A DNA stretch of 64,000 nucleotides from positions 35,443,049 to 35,507,048 of the forward strand of contig NC_132892.1 of NCBI RefSeq assembly GCF_030463535.1. The letters are read 5' to 3'. Under the pieces are notes generated by a model. It was not told the origin of the DNA. It worked only from the letters and a program-made list of their open reading frames with translations, and searched no databases. Made by a program: the position numbers and the translations under genes. The stretch comes from Salminus brasiliensis (lineage: Eukaryota > Chordata > Actinopteri > Characiformes > Bryconidae). Of this stretch, positions 10,520 through 22,646 are shown piece after piece. The number at the start of each line of letters is the position of its first letter. Position 1 is the stretch's first letter.

Positions 10520-12425
10520 CTAAAAGAGGAAGGAGAAAGTGCTGAAAACATGGGAATACTGCACTTAGTCCAGCCTCTAAATCTGCTAAATCCAATGTCA
10601 ATAAATAAAACTCATCAACGTAAAAATATAGAAAATAAAATAGAAAAGATATCAAATACCTTCTAATAATTTTAATGTTTTAAAGATGATTTTTGGTTTT
10701 AACTTTTATGATTTTTTGATGAAAATGTTTTCCTTTATTACTCACTCTCTTAACTTTATATTTTCATCTATGCATTTATTATTACTATATATTATATCAC
10801 TAAAATTAAGATATTTAAAATGCATTTTCAGCTAAAAATAAAATACATAGTTTAAAACCAACAGAAAAACCATAGTAAATAAATAAAAACAAAAAATAAT
10901 ATACAATATTATTATTAAGTTTTTCAGTTAAAAATGTAGATTTATTTAAATGCATGTTCAGTTAAAATGTAGCTTAAAACCAACAGTAATACAATATCAT
11001 AGTAATAAATAAAATACAATAATATATGTCTTTGATTTTTCATGTCTTTTCATGTCTTTTTATTAATTTCTTGTCTTTTACTAATTACTGATTGTGTAAA
11101 GCTGCTTTGTGGCAACAACAGCTGTAAAAAGCTACACAAATAAATTTGTTTGAAGAACAGTATTAAAAATTTTGGCAGAAATTCTTACTTTCAGGCTGGG
11201 ACAAAACTTTATTGCTAAGAAATTCAGGGTGGTTTGGTTCTAGATAAGCTCCCCCAGTCAGAGCTGTGGTTCTACAGTAGAGGTTCTAGATAACCTCCCC
11301 CAGTCAGAGCTGTGGTTCTACAGTGGAGGTGAAGGGAATCAGATGTCTGAAGCTCTAGTAAAAGCTCCTCACAGAAAGTTCTTCACCTAATGGTGATGAA
11401 GACGCTGCCTGATGCCTGAGACACGGTTCTACCAGAGTTCTGAGAAGAGCTCGGCTCTAGAACCTGCTTTTAGAACCAGATCATTAAAATGGTGGAGGGA
11501 TACATGCTGCAGGGTGTAGTGCAGCTACAGAAAGTAGTCCCTAAAGAGAACAGCATTAGTTCAGATTCTCCACTATTTTACCTTCTTCTTCATCATCATC
11601 ATCATTCCATGATTGTTAGTGGAATTCCCATTCAGGCAACACAGGAGCAGGTGATACACTATTTTAAAGTGAGAGTGTATTAATCTACACTCACCATCAT
11701 CTCCACTCTTCCCTACTGGTTCCCACTCTGCTGTTTGGTGTTCCTCCAGCTCTGGAGCTCTCCTGCAGTCCTCCAGCCTCACTGAGCACACCTTCACCAC
11801 AGTGGCCAGTGTGTGCTGCAGCTCTGTAGGGTTGGAGTTAGAGGGTTTGGGGGCGGTGAGTTTGGGGTCAGTGTAGCTCTGCAGAGAAAGGCTGCCCCTG
11901 TCCTCCTCCTCCTCCTCTTCCTCCTCCTCTACACTCTGCAGTGTGTTCTGGCTCTCACGGTCATTCACACAGTCCAGTGCGGATACAGATGGAGGTTTAG
12001 CACTACACACAGAATACACTCCCTCCTCCATGTCCTGCAGTGTGTTCTGGTGGAGTTCTGAGTGGTTCTGTATCTCTGCCTGGTTCAGTTTAGCTTTACA
12101 GGCAGAACACAAACCGGGTCTGTGGTCCTGAGAGACACAGGAGCATGCAGAAGACTGATGTTGATGAGAGCAGAAGGAATACTCAGTTATAAAACTCATC
12201 TATTAAATAAAACCATAAAAACCCACAAACCTTTTTAGAACGTTCCTCTGCCTGCTGCTCCAGGGAGGTGATGGCCTCTCTCAGCTCTCTCACCTCTGCT
12301 TGTAGGTTTCCAATGTCCTCCATGGAGAGATCAGTTCCTACAGACTTTGTGCAGGAGGCTTCAGAGTCGTACAACAGGTGGAGCTCCACTACAACACCTC
12401 CATCCTCCACACAGCTGCCCTCCAT
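9420..12425 (-). CDS. ZNF-B: C2H2 zinc-finger protein, 11 fingers, three coding exons
   Basis: Exons 12231-12425, 11695-12127 and 9420-10519 join in frame (phases 0 and 1) to give 575 codons and a TGA. Exon 1 is the coiled-coil N-terminus shared with ZNF-A; exon 2 is an acidic linker; exon 3 holds all fingers. Known: tandem C2H2 arrays joined by TGE[KR]P linkers bind DNA in the nucleus, so this is probably a sequence-specific transcription factor. It lies upstream of ZNF-A on the same strand and differs in finger layout: many fingers in one exon here, one finger per exon there. No KRAB or BTB domain is visible. No frameshift or stop interrupts it. Confidence 0.85.
11091..11146 (+). repeat. 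L2-type LINE/SINE 3' tail
   Basis: TGTAAAGCTGCTTTGTGGCA and then AAAAAGCTACACAAATAAAT match the conserved 3' tail of fish L2-related elements as I remember it. It lies in ZNF-B intron 2, which is otherwise AT-rich from 10520 to 11160. Confidence 0.6.
11236..11327. repeat. 46-bp direct duplication
   Basis: Two adjacent copies beginning GGTTCTAGATAAGCTCCCCC and GGTTCTAGATAACCTCCCCC, a few differences apart, in ZNF-B intron 2. Confidence 0.85.
11695..12127 (-). CDS. ZNF-B exon 2, acidic linker
   Basis: A 433-nt exon from a GTGTCTCTCAG acceptor to a GTGAGT donor, phase 0 in and 1 out. It has a CSACKAKL Cys pair, two QNTLQ repeats, a run of nine Glu and a Ser/Pro-rich end. No finger is complete. 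The Glu run comes from a CTC/TCC tract on the plus strand and may vary in length. Confidence 0.75.
12231..12425 (-). CDS. ZNF-B exon 1
   Basis: Sixty-five codons from ATG at 12425 (purine at -3, G at +4) to donor GTTTGT. The first 58 residues match ZNF-A exon 1; the end is AEERSKK here and differs in ZNF-A. Homology upstream of ATG stops about 15 bp before it, at CCAGCACAG, consistent with a shared acceptor (CCAG) and an upstream non-coding exon. Confidence 0.78.
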
Positions 12426-12440
12426 TCCACACTGTGCTGG

Positions 12441-12655
12441 CTATCTTCAGAAGTGAAGCACCTGGAGACTGTATGAGGTTCCTGACTCAGAGGCTGGGCG
12501 AAAGAGTCAGATCCAATCCACATAAAACGAATAACAATACATTTACAAATTAATTAATTAATTAATTAATTAATTAATTAATTAAACAAATCAGTTAATT
12601 AAATCAGTGAAGAAAGTCTTCATCCATTCTCTCAACACCTTCATTCATACAATGC
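12441..12655. other. region upstream of ZNF-B, with an ATTA run
   Basis: Unique sequence, then (TTAA)n at 12551-12588. Promoter or 5' UTR of ZNF-B should lie here or beyond the next array. No TATA box is clear. Confidence 0.35.
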
Positions 12656-15090
12656 CTATACATCCTCATCAAAAACCATACCATCAATACCCATATCAAT
12701 CTCCATCAATAACCATACCATCAACACCCATATCAATCCCCATCAATAACCATACCATCAATACCCATATCAATCCCCATCAATAACCATACCATCAATA
12801 CCCATATCAATCCCCATCAATAACCATACCATTGATACCCATATCAATCCCCATCAACAACCATACCATCGACACCATATCAAACCCCATCAACAACCAT
12901 ACCATCGACACCATATCAATCCCCATCAACAACCATACCATCGACACCCCTATCAATCCCTATCAACAACCATACCATCGACACCCCTATCAATCCCCAT
13001 CAACAACCATACCATCGATACCCATATCAATCCCCATCAATAACCATACCATCGATACCCATATAAATCCCCATCAATAACCATACCATCGACACCCATA
13101 TCAATCCCCATCAACAACCATACCATCGACACCCATATCAATCCCAATCAATAACCATACCATCGACACCCATATCAATCCCAATCAACAACCATACCAT
13201 CAATACCATATCAATCCCCATTAATAACCATACCATCAATACCATATCAATCCCCATTAATAACCATACCATCAATACCATATCAATCCCGATCAATAAT
13301 CATACCATCAATACCCATATCAATCCCCATCAACAACCATACCATCAATACCATCTCAATCCCCATTAACAACCATACCATCAATACCATATCAATCCCC
13401 ATCAACAACCATACCATCAATACCCATATCAATCCCCATTAACAACCATACAATCAATACCATATCAATCCCCATCAATAACCATACCATCAATACCCAT
13501 ATCAATCCCCATCAATAAACATATTATTGATACCCATATCAATCCCCATCAACAACCATACCATCGATACCATATCAATCCCCATCAACAACCATACCAT
13601 CGATGCCCATATCAATCCCCATCAACAACCATACCATCAATACCATATCAATCCCCATCAACAACCATACCATCAACACCCATATCAATCCCCACCAACA
13701 ACCATACCATATCAATCCCCATCAATAACCATACCATCGATACCCATATCAATCCCCATTAACAACCATACCATCAATACCATATCAATCCCCATCAACA
13801 ACCATACCATCAACACCCATATCAATCCCCACCAACAACCATACCATATCAATCACCATCAATAACCATACCATTGATACCCATATCAATCCCCATTAAC
13901 AACCATACCATCAATACCATATCAATCCCCACCAACAACCATACCATCAATACCATATCAATCCCCATTAATAACCATACCATCAATACCCATATCAATC
14001 CCCATCAACAACCATACCATCAACACCCATATCAATCCCCACCAACAACCATACCATATCAATCCCCATCAATAACCATACCATCGATACCCATATCAAT
14101 CCCCATTAACAACCATACCATCAATACCATATCAATCCCCATTAATAACCATACCATCAATACCCATATCAATCTCCATCAATAACCATACCATCAATAC
14201 CCATATCAATACCCATCAATAACCATATTATTGATACCCATATCAATCCTCATCAAAAACCATACCATCAATACCATATCAATCCCCATCAACAACCATA
14301 CCATCAATACCATATCAATCCCCATCAACAACCATACCATCAACACCCATATTAATCCCCACCAACAACCATACCATCAATACCATATCAATCCCCATTA
14401 ATAACCATACCATCAATACCCATATCAATCCCCACCAACAACCATACCATCAATACCATATCAATCCCCATTAATAACCATACCATCAATACCATATCAA
14501 TCCCCATCAATAACCATACCATCAACACCCATATCAATCCCCACCAACAACCATACCTTCAATACCATATCAATCCTCATCAATAACCATACCATCAATA
14601 CCCATATCAATCCCAATCAATAACCATACCATCAATACCCATATCAATCCCAATCAATAACCATACCATCAATACCCATATCAATCCCAATCAACAACCA
14701 TACCATCAATACCCATATCAATCCTCATCAATAACCATACCATCAATACCCATATCAATCCCAATCAATAACCATACCATCAATACCATATCAATCCCAT
14801 CAATAACCATACCATCGACACCATATCAATCCCCATCAACAACCATACCATCAATACCATATCAATCCCCATCAATAACCATACCATTGATACCCATATC
14901 AATCCCCATCAATAACCATACCATCGACACCATATCAATCCCCATCAACAACCATACCATCAATACCATATCAATCCCCATCAATAACCATACCATTGAT
15001 ACCCATATCAATCCCCATCAATAACCATACCATCGACACCATATCAATCCCCATCAATAACCATATTATTGATACCCATCAATATCCATA
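12656..15090. repeat. 36-37-bp minisatellite, about 65 copies
   Basis: Units combine ACCATACCATCAATACCCAT and ATCAATCCCCATCAACA. A C/no-C alternation (TACCCATATC versus TACCATATC) changes unit length by one base. Longer blocks of several units recur at 13600-14100, which implies duplication of multi-unit segments. Confidence 0.95.
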
Positions 15091-15845
15091 CCAATCAATG
15101 ACCATACCCATATATGTACCCATCTATACCCATTCACCCTCAACACCCATACCTAACAATATCACCTCTCCCCACCCTAACCACACCCAGGCTCCATCAG
15201 TAATTCAGTGGAGATGGAGGTGAAGCTCTGGTGTGAGACGGGGGAGACTGGGCTTTGAGCGGTGGGCTGGTTGTAGGGCGGTCTTTCACTGTTTCCATTA
15301 TTACCTGAAGACTAAGCAACCTGGACACCAAGCTTTGGTCCTGTATAAAGTCTGGACTGGATGATCCAAGTCCAACAGTTAGGAATTCAGTAGCACACAT
15401 CATCGCTGTCCTGCAAAAAACCCATATCTCCAGAATAGCAGCAGCTTTACAGGAGGAGGAAGAACCTTCTGAACCTTCAGTGGAAGCGCTGGAGCGTTTC
15501 TACTGGTCCATTCATCCTGAACTTCTGACACAGAATAAAGAAGAACTGCAGATTCACACTGTGGAGAAATGGAGATACAGGATTCCTGCGTGACCGTGAT
15601 GATATTTGATTTGTATAAATATTAGTTGAATTAATTACATTTGTATATTTATTTTATTATACATTAGATCAAAGCGTTTCACTCCTAGTTGTTCTGGGTT
15701 TGACTGTGTGAGACAAATAAACTGAACTTTAAAATTTAGATCCAATCAAAAAACTAATTAAAAAACAGATGACCTTTAAAACCCATTCTTCTTCTTTTAT
15801 CCAATCAGATCGCTTTAACTTTGTCAGATACCTTCTGAAAATAAA
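15091..15845. other. unique intergenic segment with one dispersed repeat
   Basis: 15487-15590 contains TTTCTACTGGTCCATTCATC and CTTCTGACACAG, which recur inverted at 24310-24350, and GGAGATACAGGATT, which recurs in the same direction at 24433. No gene seen; the short frame at 15197-15403 has no recognisable domain. Confidence 0.45.
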
Positions 15846-18035
15846 GCCCAGCAGTCCAGCAGCCCAAAAGCCCAAAAGCCCAGCAGCCCAAATGACCAGC
15901 ATTCCAGCAGCTCAGCAGTCCAGCAGTCCAGCAGCCCAGCAGTCCAGCAGCCCAGAAGTCCAGCAGCCCAGCAGTCCCGCAGCCCAAAAGCCCAGCAGTC
16001 CAGCAGCCCAGAAGTCCAGAAGCTCAGAAGTCCAGCAGTCCAGCAGTCCAGAAGCTCAGCAGTCCAGAAGTCCAGAAGCTCAGCAGTCCAGCAGCCCAGA
16101 AGCTCAGCGGTCCAGCAGCCCAGCAGCTCAGAAGCTCAGCAGTCCAGAAGCTCAGCAGTCCAGCAGCCCAGCAGCTCAGAAGTCCAGAAGCTCAGCAGTC
16201 CAGAAGTCCAGAAGCTCAGAAGTCCAGCAGTCCAGCAGTCCAGAAGCTCAGCAGTCCAGAAGTCCAGAAGCTCAGCAGTCCAGCAGCCCAGCAGTTCAGA
16301 AGCTCAGCAGTCCAGCAGTCCAGAAGTCCAGAAGCTCAGCAGTCCAGCAGTCCAGCAGCCCAGCAGTCCAGAAGTCCAGAAGCTCAGCAGTCCAGCAGCC
16401 CAGCAGCCCAGCAGTCCAGAAGTCCAGAAGCTCAGCAGTCCAGCAGCCCAGCAGTCCAGAAGTCCAGAAGCTCAGCAGTCCAGCAGCCCAGCAGCCCAGC
16501 AGTCCAGAAGTCCAGAAGCTCAGCAGTCCAGCAGTCCAGCAGCCCAGCAGTCCAGAAGTCCAGAAGCTCAGCAGTCCAGAAGTCCAGAAGCTCAGCAGTC
16601 CAGCAGCCCAGCAGTCCAGCAGCCCAGCAGTCCAGAAGCTCAGCAGTCCAGCAGCCCAGCAGTCCAGCAGCCCAGCAGTCCAGAAGTCCAGAAGCTCAGC
16701 AGTCCAGAAGCTCAGCAGTCCAGCAGCCCAGCACTCCAGAAGTCCAGAAGCTCAGCAGCTCAGAAGCTCAGCAGTCCAGCAGCCCAGCAGCCCAGCAGTC
16801 CAGAAGTCCAGAAGCTCAGCAGCCCAGCAGTCCAGAAGTCCAGAAGCTCAGCAGTCCAGAAGCTCAGCAGTCCAGCAGCCCAGCACTCCAGAAGTCCAGA
16901 AGCTCAGCAGCTCAGCAGTCCAGAAGCTCAGCAGCTCAGAAGCTCAGCAGCTCAGAAGCTCAGCAGCTCAGAAGCTCAGCAGCTCAGCAGCTCAGAAGCT
17001 CAGCAGCTCAGAAGCTCAGCAGCTCAGCAGCCCAGCAGTCCAGAAGTCCAGAAGCTCAGCAGTCCAGAAGCTCAGCAGTCCAGCAGCCCAGCACTCCAGA
17101 AGTCCAGAAGCTCAGCAGCTCAGAAGCTCAGCAGTCCAGCAGCCCAGCAGCCCAGCAGTCCAGAAGTCCAGAAGCTCAGCAGCCCAGCAGTCCAGAAGTC
17201 CAGAAGCTCAGCAGTCCAGAAGCTCAGCAGTCCAGCAGCCCAGCACTCCAGAAGTCCAGAAGCTCAGCAGCTCAGCAGTCCAGAAGCTCAGCAGCTCAGA
17301 AGCTCAGCAGCTCAGAAGCTCAGCAGCTCAGAAGCTCAGCAGCTCAGCAGCTCAGCAGCTCAGAAGCTCAGAAGCTCAGCAGCTCAGAAGCTCAGCAGCT
17401 CAGCAGCTCAGAAGCTCAGAAGCTCAGCAGCTCAGAAGCTCAGCAGCTCAGCAGCTCAGAAGCTCAGCAGTCCAGAAGCTCAGCAGCTCAGAAGCTCAGC
17501 AGCTCAGAAGCTCAGCAGTCCAGCAGCCCAGCACTCCAGAAGTCCAGAAGCTCAGCAGCTCAGCAGTCCAGAAGCTCAGCAGCTCAGAAGCTCAGCAGCT
17601 CAGAAGCTCAGCAGCTCAGCAGCTCAGAAGCTCAGAAGCTCAGCAGCTCAGAAGCTCAGCAGCTCAGCAGCTCAGAAGCTCAGCAGTCCAGAAGCTCAGC
17701 AGCTCAGAAGCTCAGCAGTCCAGAAGCTCAGCAGTCCAGAAGCTCAGCAGCTCAGAAGCTCAGCAGTCCAGAAGCTCAGCAGTCCAGAAGCTCAGCAGCT
17801 CAGAAGCTCAGCAGTCCAGCAGCCCAGAAGTCCAGAAGCTCAGCAGTCCAGAAGCTCAGCAGCTCAGAAGCTCAGCAGTCCAGAAGCTCAGCAGTCCAGA
17901 AGCTCAGCAGCTCAGAAGCTCAGCAGTCCAGCAGCCCAGAAGTCCAGAAGCTCAGCAGTCCAGCAGTCCAGCAGTCCAGCAGCCCAGAAGTCCAGAAGCT
18001 CAGCAGTCCAGCAGTCCAGCAGCCCAGCAGCCCAG
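15846..18035. repeat. 8-bp satellite, consensus CAGMAGYY
   Basis: Built almost wholly of octamers CAGCAGTC, CAGCAGCC, CAGAAGTC, CAGAAGCT and CAGCAGCT. No stop codon can form on the plus strand, which explains the 757-codon frame of Ser, Gln, Ala and Pro. Blocks of about 360 bp are repeated (16680-17040 and 17040-17400 are alike). Confidence 0.95.
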
Positions 18036-18325
18036 CCGCTGAACCATCACCACACCATCAGCTGAAGCCACAGCCAGGGGGTGATCAGACACTGTGATTG
18101 GACCGAACTGGGCTGAGAGTAGAGGCTGATCATTACCCTGAAGATGAAGCTCTGCCCCGCCCTCTCCGCTTTGATCTCAGGCTGATTTGATTATTTTCAT
18201 TTATTTACTTTCATTTTCTTCGGGTTGTTTTGGTGCTGTTTTCGCTACACAGCAGCGTGAATCCAGCCACCAAACAGGACCGACCTCTGCTGCCGTCAGC
18301 GACATATTTCAAAATAAAAGTTCGA
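18036..18325. other. unique spacer between two satellites
   Basis: About 290 bp, no gene recognised. It contains CTTCTTCGGGTTGTTTTGGT and an ATTT-rich run. Confidence 0.4.
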
Positions 18326-21140
18326 CCCACACTGATATTAATGATCACACTGATATTAATAATCACACTGATATTAATGATCACACTGATATTAATGCTC
18401 ACACTGATATTAATGATCACACTGATATTAATGATTACACTGATATTAATGATCACACTGATATTAATGATTACACTGATATTAATGATTACACTGATAT
18501 TAATGATCACACTGATATTAATGATCACAGGGCTGATATTAATGATCACACTGATATTAATGCTCACACTGATATTAATGATTACACTGATATTAATGAT
18601 CACACTGATATTAATGATCACACTGATATTAATGATCACAGGGCTGATATTAATGATCACACTGATATTAATGCTCACACTGATATTAATGATTACACTG
18701 ATATTAATGATCACACTGATATTAATGCTCACACTGATATTAATGATTACACTGATATTAATGATCACACTGATATTAATGATCACACTGATATTAATGC
18801 TCACAGGGCTGATATTAATGCTCACACTGATATTAATGATCACACTGATATTAATGATTACACTGATATTAATGATCACACTGATATTAATGATCACAGG
18901 GCTGATATTAATGATCACACTGATATTAATGCTCACACTGATATTAATGATTACACTGATATTAATGATCACACTGATATTAATGCTCACACTGATATTA
19001 ATGATTACACTGATATTAATGATCACACTGATATTAATGATCACACTGATATTAATGCTCACAGGCCTGATATTAATGATCACACTGATATTAATGATCA
19101 CAGGGCTGATATTAATGATCACACTGATATTAATGCTCACACTGATATTAATGCTCACAGGCCTGATATTAATGATCACACTGATATTAATGATCAAACT
19201 GATATTAATGATCACAGGGCTGATATTAATGATCACACTGATATTAATGCTCACAGGGCTGATATTAATGCTCACACTGATATTAATGCTCACACTGATA
19301 TTAATGATCACACTGATATTAATGCTCACACTGATATTAATGCTCACAGGGCTGATATTAATGCTCACACTGATATTAATGATCACACTGATATTAATGA
19401 TCACACTGATATTAATGCTCACAGGCCTGATATTAATGATCACACTGATATTAATGCTCACAGGCCTGATATTAATGATCACACTGATATTAATGCTCAC
19501 ACTGATATTAATGATCACACTGATATTAATGCTCACACTGATATTAATGATCACACTGATATTAATGATCACACTGATATTAATGCTCACACTGATATTA
19601 ATGATCACAGGGCTGATATTAATGATCACACTGATATTAATGATCACAGGGCTGATATTAATGCTCACACTGATATTAATGATCACACTGATATTAATGA
19701 TTACACTGATATTAATGATCACACTGATATTAATGCTCACAGGCCTGATATTAATGATCACACTGATATTAATGCTCACACTGATATTAATGATCACACT
19801 GATATTAATGCTCACAGGCCTGATATTAATGATCACACTGATATTAATGCTCACAGGCCTGATATTAATGATCACACTGATATTAATGATCACAGGGCTG
19901 ATATTAATGATCACACTGATATTAATGCTCACACTGATATTAATGATCACAGGGCTGACATTAATGATCACACTGATATTAATGCTCACACTGATATTAA
20001 TGATCACACTGATATTAATGATCACAGGCCTGATATTAATGCTCACAGGGCTGATATTAATGATCACACTGATATTAATGATCACACTTATATTAATGCT
20101 CACACTGATATTAATGCTCACAGGCCTGATATTAATGCTCACAGGGCTGATATTAATGATCACACTGATATTAATGCTCACACTGATATTAATGCTCACA
20201 CTTATATTAATGCTCACACTGATATTAATGATCACAGGCCTGATATTAATGCTCACAGGGCTGATATTAATGATCACACTGATATTAATGCTCACACTTA
20301 TATTAATGCTCACACTGATATTAATGATCACACTGATATTAATGCTCACACTGATATTAATGATCACAGGCCTGATATTAATGCTCACAGGGCTGATATT
20401 AATGATCACACTGATATTAATGATCACACTTATATTAATGCTCACACTGATATTAATGCTCACACTGATATTAATGCTCACACTGATATTAATGATCACA
20501 GGCCTGATATTAATGATCACACTGATATTAATGCTCAAACTGATATTAATGATCACACTGATATTAATGATCACACTGATATTAATGCTCAAACTGATAT
20601 TAATGATCACACTGATATTAATGCTCACACTGATATTAATGATCACAGGCCTGATATTAATGATCACACTGATATTAATGCTCAAACTGATATTAATGAT
20701 CACACTGATATTAATGATCACACTGATATTAATGATCACAGGGCTGATATTAATGATCACACTGATATTAATGATCACACTGATATTAATGCGCACAGGC
20801 CTGATATTAATGATCACACTGATATTAATGATCACAGGGCTGATATTAATGATTACACTGATATTAATGATCACACTGATATTAATGATCACAGGGCTGA
20901 TATTAATGATCACACTGATATTAATGATCACAGGGCTGATATTAATGATTACACTGATATTAATGATCACACTGATATTAATGCTCACAGGGCTGATATT
21001 AATGATCACACTGATATTAATGATTACACTGATATTAATGCTCACAGGGCTGATATTAATGATCACACTGATATTAATGATCACACTGATATTAATGCTC
21101 ACAGGGCTGATATTAATGATCACACTGATATTAATGATCG
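18326..21140. repeat. 18/21-bp satellite, about 150 copies
   Basis: Units are ACTGATATTAATGATCAC or the GCTCAC variant (18 bp), with longer 21-bp units carrying AGGGCTGAT or AGGCCTGAT. Both lengths are multiples of three and lack stops, so three frames of 978-991 codons stay open on both strands. These are artefacts. Confidence 0.96.
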
Positions 21141-21976
21141 TAGCTGTGGGCAGCAATACTAAATAAACCTAAATAAATTATATTCATTCAGATTTCAAAT
21201 TCTTAATTAACAAAAATTTCTTTGAACTTAAATAATTGTAGCAGATGAAAACTGTATGAAATGAAGTTCCAGCAGTGTTTGACTAATAATTCAGTACAAT
21301 AATAAGGTGTAAAGTAACCACAAAGAATGAAATATAAAAACCTGAATTTAATGATGGAGATTTTGGAGGGATTTTAGCAGGACCTACACGTCAGATCTCA
21401 GCATCTGAATGGCAGTCTGTTGTTTTGTAGACACATTTGTTATTTATTTATTTATTTATATTATAATAATTAAGTAAGTGGTCAAAACATGTTTACTATA
21501 GATTCTTCTGAACTGTACTGTTCACTTACTTATATAAATAGTGTTCACAGTATATACAGTATATATTGTCCTATCTGAGGCTCAGTATATATATATATAT
21601 ATATGTACTGAGCCTCAGATAGGACAATAGGACTCCCTAGGCAGACAATTGTCCAATCAGGATGGCTCTCTCAGTGGTATCCGGGCAGATTCAGCTAAAC
21701 CAGCTCTGAGTGTTTATCATTGACCATACTGACCACAAACTCAGCTGTAGTCTGTGTGTTCTTCATATAATACTCAGTATATATAATATCTTGTGATGGG
21801 TTATAAGTGATCATAGCCACTGTGTCTATATCCAGACTATATAAGACTTGGCTTGTTGTAACTTTGCTGCACTTTTTAATTGTGAAATATTACATATTGT
21901 GTTTAATTCTATATAATTCTATATATATTTATATATACAGAAATGACCCACATTGTCCGCTTGTTCACTGCTTGAG
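21141..21976. other. intergenic region downstream of the SPRY gene
   Basis: AT-rich, no gene recognised. 21651-21705 (CAATCAGGATGGCTCTCTCA, GGGCAGATTCAGCTA) recurs at 36768-36820 and 47219-47270, so it is a dispersed repeat. Confidence 0.45.
21564..21629. repeat. perfect inverted repeat, 24-bp arms, 18-bp TA loop
   Basis: Arms TATTGTCCTATCTGAGGCTC(AGTA) at 21564-21587 and its exact complement at 21606-21629, around an alternating TA spacer. It would form a strong hairpin. It may be a foldback miniature element; no target duplication seen. Confidence 0.9.
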
Positions 21977-21982
21977 TTTATT
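21977..21982 (-). terminator. candidate polyadenylation signal of the SPRY gene
   Basis: AATAAA on the minus strand, about 105 nt past the stop at 22087-22089. Confidence 0.55.
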
Positions 21983-22086
21983 TCAGAAAGTAACTGACAG
22001 ATGCGAAGGGCTCCAGACACTCTGAGAGGACGTTCAGAGAGCTGGTTTACAAAGCTTTGGGTTTCAGAGCAGATCCAGGGCGAAGC

Positions 22087-22646
22087 TTATCTTTTCTTGT
22101 GCTGCAGGGTGGAATCAACATCGGATATGACAATTGGGGGTTCACTCTTGTCCTGATCTGTGCACGTCTCTATGTACGGGTACAGTTTCTCTGTGAAGGC
22201 GTTGTTTTGGTAGGTGTAGATGGGTGTTTTGGTTTTGGCATTATAGAAGACTATATTGCCCTTATTGAAATCCAGGAGAACCCCGATCACGGTCGGGGGC
22301 GTCGACAGGTTAAGAGGAATGGGCTTGTCATTGAAGACCTGGTACTGCCCGTCCTTCCTCCTGAGGATCCCCCAGTAGCCGTTTTTGGGCCCGTACACTA
22401 AATTGCCTTTTCTCTGAGCTGATTCTTTGGCCACGCCCACCACAAAACAGGTCCGGATGTCCACGTCAACCTCCCAGTAGGGCTTCCCAGAATCGTAGCC
22501 CGTTTTAGCCACAGCCGCCAAGGCGAAATCGTATCGCTCCGGATTGGTCGAAACAAGCCGGGCGAACTGAGACCCCTTCACTACCTTTCCTTTTCCGGAC
22601 AGGAGGAGCCGGCGGTGTGCTGTGTTCGGGTCCAACTCCGGAGAAA
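22087..22646 (-). CDS. PRY-SPRY (B30.2) terminal exon
   Basis: Acceptor TTATGTTCTGGTCAG, phase 1, then 185 residues and TAA at 22087-22089. PRY part: SPELDPNTAHRRLLLS. SPRY landmarks: DSGKPYWEVDV, VVGVAKESAQRKG, NGYWGILRRKDGQY, VIGVLLDFNKGNIVFYNA and LYPYIETC, in the expected order and length. The usual Trp before xxGVA is Phe-Val (CFVVGVA), a small departure. The tail is Asp/Ser-rich and ends QHKKR. Confidence 0.92.

Noticed and set aside
15197..15403. 68-codon minus-strand frame
   Set aside because: No domain, no clear splice partner; may be chance.
15769..18042. 757-codon Ser/Gln/Ala/Pro frame resembling a mucin or disordered protein
   Set aside because: Octamer satellite without stop codons; all frames give similar low-complexity products.
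18187..21166. 978-991-codon frames on both strands
   Set aside because: 18/21-bp satellite; open on both strands for the same arithmetic reason.
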